A DNA stretch of 64,000 nucleotides from Pseudomonas fulva NBRC 16637 = DSM 17717 (GTDB lineage: Bacteria; Pseudomonadota; Gammaproteobacteria; Pseudomonadales; Pseudomonadaceae): contig NZ_BBIQ01000021.1 of the NCBI RefSeq assembly GCF_000730565.1, forward strand, positions 24,991 through 88,990, written 5' to 3'. The notes beneath the pieces were generated by a model, which had not been told where the DNA came from, ran no database searches, and worked only from the letters and a program-made list of their open reading frames with translations. The translations under genes were made by a program, and so were the position numbers. Shown here piece by piece: positions 25,439 to 34,636 of this stretch. How positions within the stretch are numbered: the stretch's first letter is position 1; every line of letters starts with the position of its first letter.

Positions 25439-26143
25439 ATGTTGAAAGTCGAAGTTTATCGCTACAACCCCGACACCGACGCGGCCCCCAAGATGGAGTC
25501 GTTCGACGTCGATACCGGCGGCAAGGACCTGATGGTTCTGGATGTATTGGCGCTGATCAAGGAAAAGGACGAGGGCTTCTCGTACCGTCGCTCCTGCCGT
25601 GAAGGCGTGTGCGGTTCCGATGGCATGAACATGAACGGCAAGAACGGCCTGGCCTGCATCACCCCGTTGTCGGGCGTGGTCAAGGGCAACAAGCTGGTAC
25701 TGCGTCCGTTGCCTGGTCTGCCGGTCATTCGTGACCTGGTCGTGGACATGAGCATCTTCTACAAGCAGTACGAGAAGGTGAAGCCGTTCCTGCAGAACGA
25801 TACGCCGCCTCCGGCCATCGAACGTCTGCAGTCGCCGGAAGACCGTGACAAGCTGGACGGCCTGTACGAGTGCATCCTGTGCGCGTGCTGCTCCACGTCC
25901 TGCCCGTCGTTCTGGTGGAACCCGGACAAGTTCCTGGGCCCCGCCGCGCTGTTGCAAGCCTACCGCTTCCTGGCCGACAGCCGTGACACCAAGACCCAGG
26001 AGCGCCTGGCGTCCCTGGATGACCCGTTCAGCGTATTCCGCTGCCGCGGGATCATGAACTGCGTCAACGTTTGCCCTAAAGGTCTCAATCCGACCAAGGC
26101 AATCGGCCACGTACGTAACATGCTGCTGCAAAGCGGCACCTGA
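25439..26143 (+). CDS. sdhB: Succinate dehydrogenase iron-sulfur subunit
   Basis: A 234-aa subunit that carries electrons from FAD to the quinone through three clusters. The [2Fe-2S] ligands are in SCREGVCGSDGMNMNG and the following Cys. The [4Fe-4S] ligands are in CILCACCSTSCPS, and the [3Fe-4S] ligands in CRGIMNCVNVCPKGLNP. The ATG at 25439 gives the standard N-terminus MLKVEVYRY; in-frame sequence upstream lies inside sdhA. It ends the sdh cluster. The following 238 nt are non-coding and structured. Confidence 0.96.
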   Translation: MLKVEVYRYNPDTDAAPKMESFDVDTGGKDLMVLDVLALIKEKDEGFSYRRSCREGVCGSDGMNMNGKNGLACITPLSGVVKGNKLVLRPLPGLPVIRDLVVDMSIFYKQYEKVKPFLQNDTPPPAIERLQSPEDRDKLDGLYECILCACCSTSCPSFWWNPDKFLGPAALLQAYRFLADSRDTKTQERLASLDDPFSVFRCRGIMNCVNVCPKGLNPTKAIGHVRNMLLQSGT

Positions 26144-26381
26144 TAGACGTTGTACCTGCAGTACGCCGACGCGCGGGTGTAACGCCCGCGCCGAGGAAAA
26201 ACCCGAACGGGGCTCACAAAGCCCCTGTTCATTACCTATGAAGATGAGACCAGCAGGGGCTTTCCGGGCTGGTACCCGGAAAATCAGCAGGATCCAGGTG
26301 GCGTGGTTCAGTCGCTGTTTTCGGACCGTTCCAGGTTTCATGGCTCTCGCCGATCAGTCCCCTAATCGAGGGTGACCAAGC
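26144..26381 (+). ncRNA. Structured leader upstream of sucA (candidate sucA-II-type RNA)
   Basis: 238 nt without a gene and rich in hairpins. They are GCGCGGG / CCCGCGC (26171-26177, 26185-26191), a 10-bp stem with one bulged T around CACAA (26205-26230), and TTTCCGGG / CCCGGAAA with a hexaloop (26261-26282). None has a T-run, so simple termination is unlikely. A conserved Pseudomonas RNA motif upstream of sucA (sucA-II) has been described. I infer this is a member but cannot align it, and its exact borders are unknown. Confidence 0.5.
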
Positions 26382-29213
26382 ATGCAAGAAAGCGTGATGC
26401 AGCGCATGTGGGAAAGCGCCCACCTTTCAGGTGGTAACGCTGCATATGTGGAAGAGCTCTACGAACTCTACCTGCACGACCCTAACGCTGTGCCAGAAGA
26501 GTGGCGCACCTACTTCCAGAAGTTGCCCGCCGACGGCAGCACCGCTACCGACGTATCGCACTCCACGATCCGCGATCATTTCGTACTGCTGGCAAAGAAC
26601 CAGCGCCGCGCCCAGCCGGTATCTGCCGGGAGCGTGAGCAGTGAACACGAGAAGAAGCAGGTTGAAGTGCTGCGACTGATCCAGGCCTATCGTATGCGCG
26701 GCCATCAGGCTGCCAAGCTTGACCCCTTGGGGTTGTGGCAGCGCCCTGCGCCCGTAGACCTGTCGATCAATCACTACGGCTTGACCAATGCCGATCTTGA
26801 TACGACCTTCCGTGCCGGCGACCTGTTCATCGGCAAAGAGGAGGCGAGCCTACGCGACATCCTCGATGCGCTCCAGAAGACATATTGTCGCACCATTGGC
26901 GCCGAGTTCACCCACATCGTCGATTCCGAGCAGCGCAGCTGGTTCCAGCAGCGCCTGGAAAGCGTGCGTGGCCGTCCTGAATTCTCCGCCGACGTGCAGT
27001 CCCACCTGCTCGAGCGCGTCACCGCAGGCGAAGGTCTGGAGAAATACCTGGGCACCAAGTACCCAGGCACCAAGCGTTTCGGCCTTGAAGGTGGCGAAAG
27101 CCTGATCCCGATGCTGGACGAGATGATTCAGCGCTCCGGCTCCTACGGCACCAAGGAAGTCGTCATCGGGATGGCCCACCGTGGTCGCCTGAACGTGCTG
27201 GTCAATACCTTCGGCAAGAACCCGCGCGAGCTGTTCGACGAGTTCGAAGGCAAGAAGATGAACGAGCTGGGCTCCGGTGACGTGAAGTATCACCAGGGCT
27301 TCTCTTCGAACGTGATGACCCCGGGGGGCGAAGTCCACCTGGCCATGGCATTCAACCCGTCCCACCTTGAAATCGTGTCGCCTGTGGTCGAAGGCTCGGT
27401 GCGCGCCCGTCAGGACCGCCGCAACGACAGCGTCGGCGACAAGGTGCTGCCTATCTCCATCCACGGCGATGCGGCCTTCGCAGGCCAGGGCGTGGTGATG
27501 GAAACCTTCCAGATGTCGCAGACCCGCGGTTTCAAGACCGGCGGTACCGTGCACATCGTGATCAACAACCAGGTCGGCTTCACCATCAGTAACCCGCTCG
27601 ATGCGCGCTCGACCGAGTACGCCACCGACGTGGCCAAGATGATTCAGGCGCCGATCCTGCACGTCAATGGCGACGACCCGGAAGCCGTGTTGTTCGTCAC
27701 CCAGCTGGCCGTCGACTACCGCATGCAGTTCAAGCGTGACGTGGTCATCGACCTGGTCTGCTACCGTCGCCGCGGTCACAACGAGGCCGACGAGCCCAAC
27801 GGCACCCAGCCGCTGATGTACCAGCAGATCACCAAGCAGCGCACCACCCGTGAGCTGTACGCAGAAGCCTTGATCCAGGCAGGCCGCATCGATGCCGAGC
27901 GCGCCCAGTCCAAGATCGACGACTATCGCAGCGCACTGGACAACGGTCTGCATGTGGTCAAGAGCCTGGTCAAGGAGCCGAACCGCGAGCTGTTCGTGGA
28001 CTGGCGCCCCTACCTGGGTCACGCCTGGACGGCTCGCCACGACACCCGCTTCGACCTCAAGACCCTGCAGGAGCTGTCGGCCAAACTGCTGGAGCTGCCC
28101 GAAGGTTTCGTGGTCCAGCGTCAGGTCGCCAAGATCTACGAAGATCGCCAGAAGATGCAAGCCGGTGGCCTGCCGATCAACTGGGGCTACGCCGAGACCA
28201 TGGCTTACGCCACGCTGCAGTTCGAAGGGCACCCGATCCGCATGACCGGCCAGGACATCGGCCGCGGTACCTTCTCCCACCGTCACGCGGTGCTGCACAA
28301 CCAGAAGGACGCCAGCACCTACGTACCGCTGATGAACCTGTACCCGGGCCAGCCACGCTTCGAACTGTACGACTCCTTCCTGTCCGAAGAAGCGGTACTG
28401 GCATTCGAGTACGGCTACTCCACCACCACGCCCAACGCGTTGGTGATCTGGGAAGCCCAGTTCGGCGACTTCGCCAACGGTGCGCAAGTGGTCATCGACC
28501 AGTTCATCACCAGTGGCGAGCACAAGTGGGGCCGTTTGTGCGGCCTGACCATGCTGTTGCCTCACGGTTATGAAGGGCAGGGCCCCGAGCACTCCTCGGC
28601 ACGCCTGGAGCGTTACCTGCAGCTGTGTGCAGAGCAGAACATTCAGGTGTGCGTGCCGACCACGCCGGCGCAGATCTACCACCTGCTGCGTCGTCAGGTC
28701 ATTCGCCCGCTGCGCAAGCCGCTGATCGTGCTCACGCCCAAGTCGCTGCTGCGTCACAAGCTGGCCGTCTCGACGCTGGAAGATCTGGCGGAAGGTTCGT
28801 TCCAGACCGTCATTCCGGAGATCGACACCCTCGATCCAGCCAAGGTCGAGCGCCTGGTGCTGTGCGGTGGCAAGGTCTACTACGACCTGCTGGAAAAACG
28901 TCGTGCCGAAGGCCGCGAAGACATTGCGATCGTGCGTATCGAGCAGTTGTATCCGTTCCCGGAAGACGACCTGGTCGAAATCCTGGCACCGTACACCAAC
29001 CTCAAGCATGCGGTCTGGTGTCAGGAAGAGCCAATGAACCAGGGTGCCTGGTACAGCAGCCAGCACCACATGCGCCGTATCCTGGGCCGCCACAACAAGG
29101 CGCTGAACCTGGAATACGCCGGTCGCGAGGCTTCTGCCGCGCCAGCCTGTGGTTACGCTTCCAAGCACGCCGAGCAGCAGGAACGACTGCTGCAAGACGC
29201 GTTCACCGTTTAA
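26382..29213 (+). CDS. sucA: 2-oxoglutarate dehydrogenase E1 component
   Basis: A 943-aa thiamine-diphosphate enzyme that decarboxylates 2-oxoglutarate and passes the succinyl group to SucB. The N-terminus begins MQESVMQRMWESAHLSGGNA, the family's E2-binding helix. ThDP-binding is seen in HGDAAFAGQGVVMET and the following NNQVGFT. Other landmarks are MAHRGRLNVL, RRRGHNEADEP and GQDIGRGTFSHRHAV. Full length for the family. It follows sdhB by 238 nt of structured leader and precedes sucB by 42 nt. Confidence 0.97.
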   Translation: MQESVMQRMWESAHLSGGNAAYVEELYELYLHDPNAVPEEWRTYFQKLPADGSTATDVSHSTIRDHFVLLAKNQRRAQPVSAGSVSSEHEKKQVEVLRLIQAYRMRGHQAAKLDPLGLWQRPAPVDLSINHYGLTNADLDTTFRAGDLFIGKEEASLRDILDALQKTYCRTIGAEFTHIVDSEQRSWFQQRLESVRGRPEFSADVQSHLLERVTAGEGLEKYLGTKYPGTKRFGLEGGESLIPMLDEMIQRSGSYGTKEVVIGMAHRGRLNVLVNTFGKNPRELFDEFEGKKMNELGSGDVKYHQGFSSNVMTPGGEVHLAMAFNPSHLEIVSPVVEGSVRARQDRRNDSVGDKVLPISIHGDAAFAGQGVVMETFQMSQTRGFKTGGTVHIVINNQVGFTISNPLDARSTEYATDVAKMIQAPILHVNGDDPEAVLFVTQLAVDYRMQFKRDVVIDLVCYRRRGHNEADEPNGTQPLMYQQITKQRTTRELYAEALIQAGRIDAERAQSKIDDYRSALDNGLHVVKSLVKEPNRELFVDWRPYLGHAWTARHDTRFDLKTLQELSAKLLELPEGFVVQRQVAKIYEDRQKMQAGGLPINWGYAETMAYATLQFEGHPIRMTGQDIGRGTFSHRHAVLHNQKDASTYVPLMNLYPGQPRFELYDSFLSEEAVLAFEYGYSTTTPNALVIWEAQFGDFANGAQVVIDQFITSGEHKWGRLCGLTMLLPHGYEGQGPEHSSARLERYLQLCAEQNIQVCVPTTPAQIYHLLRRQVIRPLRKPLIVLTPKSLLRHKLAVSTLEDLAEGSFQTVIPEIDTLDPAKVERLVLCGGKVYYDLLEKRRAEGREDIAIVRIEQLYPFPEDDLVEILAPYTNLKHAVWCQEEPMNQGAWYSSQHHMRRILGRHNKALNLEYAGREASAAPACGYASKHAEQQERLLQDAFTV

Positions 29214-29255
29214 CGCCTTCGCGCATCTGAAACCGAATTTAAGGAAACACTGATA

Positions 29256-30476
29256 ATGGCTATCGAGATCAAAGCCCCAACCTTCCCGGAATCGGTTGCC
29301 GACGGCACCGTTGCCACCTGGCACAAGCAGCCAGGCGACGCCGTCAAGCGGGACGAGCTGATCGTCGACATCGAGACCGACAAGGTCGTCCTGGAAGTGC
29401 TGGCCACTGCCGACGGCGTGTTGGGTGACATCGTCAAGGGCGAGGGCGACACCGTCCTGTCCGACGAAGTGCTGGGTTCGATCGTGGAAGGCGGCGCTGC
29501 TGCCGCTGCACCGGCTGCTGCGCCTGCCCAGGCCGCCGCACCGGCTGCCGCTGCTGCCGATGCCGGTGAAGACGACCCGGTCGCTGCCCCTGCTGCCCGC
29601 AAGCTGGCAGAAGAAAATGGCATTGACCTGGCCAGCGTCTCGGGTACCGGTAAAGGCGGTCGCGTGACCAAGGAAGATGTGGTCGCTGCCGTTGCCAACA
29701 AGAAGTCGGCGCCTGCCCCGGCGGCCAAGCCTGCCGCAGCTGCAGCGGCACCGGTCGTGACCGCCGCTGGCGATCGTACCGAGAAACGTGTGCCGATGAC
29801 CCGTCTGCGCGCCAAGATCGCCGAGCGCCTGGTCGAAGCCCAGTCCAACATGGCCATGCTGACCACCTTCAACGAAGTCGACATGACCGAAGTCATGGCC
29901 CTGCGTTCGAAGTACAAGGACCTGTTCGAGAAGACCCACAACGGCGTGCGCCTGGGCTTCATGTCGTTCTTCGTCAAGGCTGCGACCGAAGCGCTCAAGC
30001 GCTTCCCTGCAGTCAATGCCTCGATCGACGGCAACGACATCGTCTACCATGGTTACGCGGACGTCGGTGTGGCTGTCTCCAGCGACCGTGGTCTGGTGGT
30101 TCCGGTACTGCGCAACGCCGAGTCCATGAGCCTGGCCGAAATCGAGAACGGCATCGCCACCTTCGGCAAGAAAGCCCGTGACGGCAAGCTGGCCATCGAA
30201 GAAATGACCGGCGGCACCTTCACCATCACCAACGGTGGTACCTTCGGTTCGATGATGTCGACGCCGATCGTCAACCCACCGCAAGCCGCGATCCTGGGCA
30301 TGCACAACATCATCCAGCGCCCAATGGCCATCAATGGCCAAGTGGTGATTCGCCCGATGATGTACCTGGCACTGTCCTACGATCACCGCCTGATCGACGG
30401 CAAGGAAGCGGTAACCTTCCTGGTGACCATCAAGAACCTGCTGGAAGATCCGTCCCGCCTGCTGCTGGACATCTAA
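29256..30476 (+). CDS. sucB: Dihydrolipoyl succinyltransferase (E2 of 2-oxoglutarate dehydrogenase)
   Basis: A 406-aa core of the complex. It has one lipoyl domain (lipoyl Lys43 in ETDKVVLEV), a flexible Ala/Pro-rich linker (about residues 78-105) and the E3/E1-binding domain ([20 protein letters not shown], about 110-145). A second Ala/Pro linker follows, then the catalytic domain ending in [13 protein letters not shown] with His377. AAGGAA lies upstream of the ATG. The one-lipoyl layout and suc context separate it from pyruvate and branched-chain E2 proteins. Confidence 0.97.
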
Positions 30477-30570
30477 TCGCGCGGCTGTAAGCTGCGAGCG
30501 ACAGGCTTCAGATCGAAGCCTGTCTGTCTTGCGGCTTGCAGCGGCCGCTTGAGCTAACAAGGAATCTTTT

Positions 30571-32007
30571 ATGACCCAGAAATTCGACGTGGTAGTGATT
30601 GGTGCCGGTCCTGGCGGCTATGTAGCTGCTATCAAGGCCGCCCAACTCGGTCTGAAGACTGCCTGTATCGAGAAGTACACCGACGCCGAGGGCAAGCTGG
30701 CCCTGGGCGGCACTTGCCTCAACGTAGGCTGCATTCCTTCCAAGGCGCTGCTGGACAGCTCCTGGAAATACAAGGAAGCCAAAGAGAGCTTCAATGTCCA
30801 CGGTATCTCCACTGGCGAAGTGAAGATGGACGTACCGGCGATGGTTGGCCGCAAGGCAGGCATCGTCAAGAACCTGACCGGCGGTGTCGCTACCCTGTTC
30901 AAGGCCAACGGCGTGACCTCCATCCAGGGCCACGGCAAGCTGCTGGCGGGCAAGAAGGTCGAAGTGACCAAGGCCGACGGCACCAGCGAAGTCATCGAAG
31001 CGGATAACGTCATCCTGGCTTCCGGCTCGCGCCCGATCGACATTCCGCCGGCTCCGGTCGACCAGAACGTGATCGTCGACTCCACCGGCGCCCTGGAATT
31101 CCAATCCGTGCCCAAGCGCCTTGGCGTGATCGGCGCTGGCGTGATCGGCCTGGAACTGGGTTCGGTATGGGCGCGTCTGGGCGCGGAAGTGACCGTACTC
31201 GAAGCCCTGGACACCTTCCTGATGGCTGCCGACAGCGCCGTCTCCAAGGAAGCCCAGAAGGTCCTGACCAAGCAGGGCCTGGACATCAAGCTGGGTGCGC
31301 GCGTCACCGGTTCCAAGGTGAACGGCGACGAAGTCGAGGTGACCTACACCAACGCCGAAGGCGAGCAGAAGATCACCTTCGACAAGCTGATCGTTGCCGT
31401 GGGCCGTCGTCCAGTGACCACCGACCTGCTGGCTGCCGACAGCGGTGTGAACATTGACGAGCGTGGCTACATCTACGTCGATGACCAGTGCGCAACCAGC
31501 GTGCCGGGCGTCTACGCCATCGGTGACGTGGTGCGTGGCCTGATGCTGGCGCACAAGGCCTCGGAAGAGGGCATCATGGTCGTCGAGCGCATCAAGGGTC
31601 ACAAGGCCCAGATGAACTACGATCTGATCCCATCGGTCATCTACACCCACCCGGAAATCGCGTGGGTTGGCAAGACCGAACAGTCCTTGAAGGCCGAGGG
31701 TGTTGAGGTTAACGTGGGCACCTTCCCGTTCGCGGCCAGCGGCCGTGCGATGGCAGCCAACGACACCGGTGGTTTCGTCAAGGTCATCGCCGATGCCAAG
31801 ACCGACCGCGTACTGGGTGTGCACGTGATTGGCCCATCGGCTGCCGAACTGGTACAGCAAGGCGCAATCGCAATGGAATTCGGCACCAGTGCCGAGGACC
31901 TGGGCATGATGGTCTTCAGCCATCCAACCCTGTCCGAAGCGTTGCATGAAGCAGCGCTGGCGGTGAATGGCGGTGCCATTCACGTCGCCAACCGTAAGAA
32001 GCGTTAA
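30571..32007 (+). CDS. lpdG: Dihydrolipoyl dehydrogenase (E3)
   Basis: A 478-aa FAD enzyme that reoxidises dihydrolipoyl groups of the 2-oxoacid complexes with NAD. FAD motif GAGPGGYVAAI is at the N-terminus. The redox disulfide is Cys49-Cys54 in GGTCLNVGCIPSK. The NAD fold is GVIGAGVIGLELGSVWARLG, key residues GAGVIGLE. The C-terminal His-Glu pair lies in SHPTLSEALHEA. In P. putida the E3 encoded inside the suc cluster is called LPD-Glc and serves several complexes (literature knowledge). AAGGAA precedes the ATG. Confidence 0.95.
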   Translation: MTQKFDVVVIGAGPGGYVAAIKAAQLGLKTACIEKYTDAEGKLALGGTCLNVGCIPSKALLDSSWKYKEAKESFNVHGISTGEVKMDVPAMVGRKAGIVKNLTGGVATLFKANGVTSIQGHGKLLAGKKVEVTKADGTSEVIEADNVILASGSRPIDIPPAPVDQNVIVDSTGALEFQSVPKRLGVIGAGVIGLELGSVWARLGAEVTVLEALDTFLMAADSAVSKEAQKVLTKQGLDIKLGARVTGSKVNGDEVEVTYTNAEGEQKITFDKLIVAVGRRPVTTDLLAADSGVNIDERGYIYVDDQCATSVPGVYAIGDVVRGLMLAHKASEEGIMVVERIKGHKAQMNYDLIPSVIYTHPEIAWVGKTEQSLKAEGVEVNVGTFPFAASGRAMAANDTGGFVKVIADAKTDRVLGVHVIGPSAAELVQQGAIAMEFGTSAEDLGMMVFSHPTLSEALHEAALAVNGGAIHVANRKKR

Positions 32008-32179
32008 TCATAAGAAACCACGGCGGGCTGCCCGTCGTGAGTCTTGCGTGCATGACTCACCGCGGAAAGTCCGCCGGACCGGATCACATGGGATAACCCG
32101 GGGTCAACGGTCACAGGTGGTGCGGCGCCAGTGATGGCGCAGCGCCGAAGCGCAGTACCTAACGAAGACGGTAAAAAGC
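32008..32179 (+). ncRNA. Structured leader upstream of sucC (candidate sucC-type RNA)
   Basis: 172 nt between lpdG and sucC with four hairpins in series. Hairpin 1 is 32019-32039 (one G-T pair). Hairpin 2 is 32037-32060 (GTGAGTC / GACTCAC) and shares 3 nt with hairpin 1. Hairpin 3 is 32062-32074. Hairpin 4 is GCGCCA-GTGA-TGGCGC at 32125-32140, with a GNRA-type tetraloop. No T-run is present. A conserved 'sucC RNA motif' has been described before Pseudomonas sucC genes. Membership here is inferred from position and structure. Confidence 0.55.
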
Positions 32180-33346
32180 ATGAATCTTCACGAGTATCAG
32201 GGTAAGCAGCTGTTCGCTGAGTACGGCCTGCCAGTTTCCAAGGGTTTCGCGGTCGACACCCCTGAAGAAGCGGCAGAAGCCTGCGACAAGATCGGCGGGA
32301 ACGAGTGGGTCGTCAAAGCCCAGGTTCACGCTGGCGGTCGCGGTAAAGCGGGCGGCGTCAAGCTGGTTCGCAGCAAGGAAGACGCCAAGGCGTTCGCTGC
32401 ACAGTGGTTGGGCAAGAATCTGGTCACCTACCAGACCGATGCCAACGGTCAGCCCGTCTCCAAGATTCTGGTCGAATCCTGCACCGACATCGCCAAAGAG
32501 CTGTACCTGGGCGCTGTGGTCGATCGTTCGAGCCGCCGCATCGTGTTCATGGCCTCCACGGAAGGTGGTGTGGACATCGAGAAAGTCGCGCACGACACGC
32601 CTGAAAAAATCCTCAAGGCCACTATCGATCCACTGGTCGGCGCTCAGCCGTTCCAAGGTCGTGAGCTGGCGTTCCAGCTGGGTCTGGAAGGCAAGCAAGT
32701 TCAACAGTTCGCCAAGATCTTCGTGGGCTTGGCCAAGCTGTTCAAGGATCACGACCTGGCCCTGCTGGAAGTGAACCCGCTGGTGATCAAGGCCGACGGC
32801 GACCTGCACTGCCTCGATGCCAAGATCAACATCGATGCCAACGCCATGTACCGTCAGCCGAAGCTGAAAACCTTCCACGACCCGTCCCAGGACGATGCCC
32901 GTGAAGCCCACGCTGCCAAGTTCGAACTGAACTACGTTGCCCTGGAAGGCAACATCGGCTGCATGGTCAACGGTGCTGGCCTGGCCATGGGTACCATGGA
33001 CATCGTCAACCTGCATGGCGGCAAGCCAGCCAACTTCCTCGACGTGGGCGGCGGTGCTACCAAGGAGCGCGTTACCGAAGCGTTCAAGATCATTCTGTCC
33101 GACAGCAATGTCGCGGCCGTTCTGGTCAACATCTTCGGCGGCATCGTTCGCTGCGACATGATTGCCGAAGGCATCATCGGTGCGGTGAAGGAAGTCGGCG
33201 TCAAGGTTCCGGTCGTCGTTCGCCTTGAAGGCAACAATGCCGAACTGGGCGCTAAAGTACTGGCAGAAAGCGGTTTGAACATCATTGCTGCAACCAGCCT
33301 GACCGACGCTGCTCAACAAGTTGTCAAAGCTGCGGAGGGCAAGTAA
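32180..33346 (+). CDS. sucC: Succinyl-CoA synthetase beta subunit (ADP-forming)
   Basis: A 388-aa subunit with the ATP-grasp nucleotide-binding domain. It starts MNLHEYQGKQLFAEYGLPV. Visible motifs include VVKAQVHAGGRGKAGGV (nucleotide binding), LEVNPLVI and the C-terminal FLDVGGGATKERV and LVNIFGGIVRCD, which contact the partner's phosphohistidine. With SucD it converts succinyl-CoA to succinate and makes ATP. Its TAA overlaps the sucD ATG by 1 nt. Confidence 0.97.
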   Translation: MNLHEYQGKQLFAEYGLPVSKGFAVDTPEEAAEACDKIGGNEWVVKAQVHAGGRGKAGGVKLVRSKEDAKAFAAQWLGKNLVTYQTDANGQPVSKILVESCTDIAKELYLGAVVDRSSRRIVFMASTEGGVDIEKVAHDTPEKILKATIDPLVGAQPFQGRELAFQLGLEGKQVQQFAKIFVGLAKLFKDHDLALLEVNPLVIKADGDLHCLDAKINIDANAMYRQPKLKTFHDPSQDDAREAHAAKFELNYVALEGNIGCMVNGAGLAMGTMDIVNLHGGKPANFLDVGGGATKERVTEAFKIILSDSNVAAVLVNIFGGIVRCDMIAEGIIGAVKEVGVKVPVVVRLEGNNAELGAKVLAESGLNIIAATSLTDAAQQVVKAAEGK

Positions 33347-34230
33347 TGAGCGTCCTGATCAATAAAGACACCAAAGTCATCTGCCAGGGCTTCACCGGCT
33401 CGCAAGGTACTTTCCACTCCGAACAAGCCATCGCCTACGGCACCAAGATGGTCGGTGGCGTCACCCCAGGCAAGGGTGGCACCACCCACCTGGGCCTGCC
33501 GGTGTTCAACACCGTCAAGGAAGCCGTCGAGGCGACCGGCGCCGATGCTTCGGTCATCTACGTACCAGCGCCATTCTGCAAGGACTCCATCCTTGAAGCG
33601 GCGTTCGGCGGCATCAAGCTGATCGTGTGCATCACCGAAGGCATCCCGACCCTGGACATGCTGGACGCCAAGGTCAAGTGCGACGAGCTGGGCGTGACCC
33701 TGATCGGCCCTAACTGCCCAGGCGTCATCACGCCAGGCGAATGCAAGATCGGCATCATGCCTGGCCACATTCACTTGCCAGGCAAGGTCGGTATCGTGTC
33801 GCGCTCCGGCACCCTGACCTACGAAGCTGTCAAGCAGACCACCGACGCCGGCTTCGGTCAGTCGACCTGTGTCGGCATCGGCGGTGACCCGATCCCGGGC
33901 TCCAACTTCATCGACATCCTGAAGCTGTTCCAGGAAGACCCGAAGACCGAAGCGATCGTCATGATCGGTGAGATCGGCGGTTCGGCTGAAGAAGAGGCCG
34001 CAGCCTACATCAAGGCCAACGTCACCAAGCCTGTCGTTTCCTACATCGCCGGTGTTACCGCACCTGCGGGCAAGCGCATGGGCCACGCTGGCGCCATCAT
34101 TTCCGGCGGCAAGGGCACTGCAGACGAGAAGTTCGCAGCCCTGCAGGACGCAGGTGTCAAAACCGTGCGTTCGCTGGCCGACATCGGCAAGGCCTTGGCC
34201 GAGCTGACCGGTTGGGAAGTGAAGAAGTAA
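33346..34230 (+). CDS. sucD: Succinyl-CoA synthetase alpha subunit
   Basis: A 294-aa subunit that binds CoA and carries the phosphohistidine. The CoA fold is GFTGSQGTFHSEQAI. VGGVTPGKGG and GPNCPGVITPGECKIGIMPG are family signatures. The active His247 lies in MGHAGAIISGGKGT. It starts on the last base of the sucC stop codon, so the two subunits are made in step. A strong terminator 23 nt downstream closes the long sdh-suc run of genes. Confidence 0.97.
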   Translation: MSVLINKDTKVICQGFTGSQGTFHSEQAIAYGTKMVGGVTPGKGGTTHLGLPVFNTVKEAVEATGADASVIYVPAPFCKDSILEAAFGGIKLIVCITEGIPTLDMLDAKVKCDELGVTLIGPNCPGVITPGECKIGIMPGHIHLPGKVGIVSRSGTLTYEAVKQTTDAGFGQSTCVGIGGDPIPGSNFIDILKLFQEDPKTEAIVMIGEIGGSAEEEAAAYIKANVTKPVVSYIAGVTAPAGKRMGHAGAIISGGKGTADEKFAALQDAGVKTVRSLADIGKALAELTGWEVKK

Positions 34231-34252
34231 TACCGCTGCACCCCCCACGCGC

Positions 34253-34280
34253 ACAAAGGCCACCTTCGGGTGGCCTTTGT
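34253..34280 (+). terminator. Rho-independent terminator of sucCD
   Basis: A 12-bp perfect stem ACAAAGGCCACC / GGTGGCCTTTGT closed by a TTCG tetraloop. Confidence 0.88.
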
Positions 34281-34636
34281 CGTATCAGGGGGCTGCTTCT
34301 TCTGACGAAGATTTGCGCGGCAGGGTAGGGGTAAAGCGATTAGGTTTTTTCGATGGCTGTGATAGGAATTTTCGTACATACGCCGTGTTCAGCCAGCGGA
34401 TAATACCGATCGTTCCGTTCACGCAGACGACAATGGCGTACGCACATCGGACAACACGCACTGTGCCAGTGCGTTTGAAGGGTAAACCGGTTAATCTACG
34501 CGACTATTTTGTGCCCGTGCCCCAAAAGGGAACGACACGCTAAACGGGTCTGGCCTACCAAGCCGGGCAGCATTTCCCTCACCCATGGGGAAATCCCCTC
34601 ACGAATCCCGATTTCAGCAGTGTGGTACTACCTCAA
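34281..34636 (+). other. Leader region of brnQ
   Basis: 356 nt without a convincing gene. It contains a 36-codon ATG ORF at 34434-34544 without a Shine-Dalgarno site. A hairpin ATTTCCC / GGGAAAT (34572-34578, 34588-34594) lies about 40 nt before brnQ. The long leader suggests post-transcriptional control, but no known element is recognised. Confidence 0.45.

Noticed and set aside
26205..26230. Hairpin after sdhB taken as a rho-independent terminator
   Set aside because: It has no T-run, and it lies within a series of hairpins that better fits a leader RNA.
26850..30560. A 1236-codon open frame on the minus strand opposite sucA and sucB
   Set aside because: It is the antisense shadow of two certain, highly expressed genes with GC-rich codon use. 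It has no family motif and no ribosome binding site.
34277..34543. An 88-codon frame upstream of brnQ
   Set aside because: It starts in the sucD terminator and lacks initiation signals. Only its last 36 codons are mentioned, as a low-confidence leader ORF.
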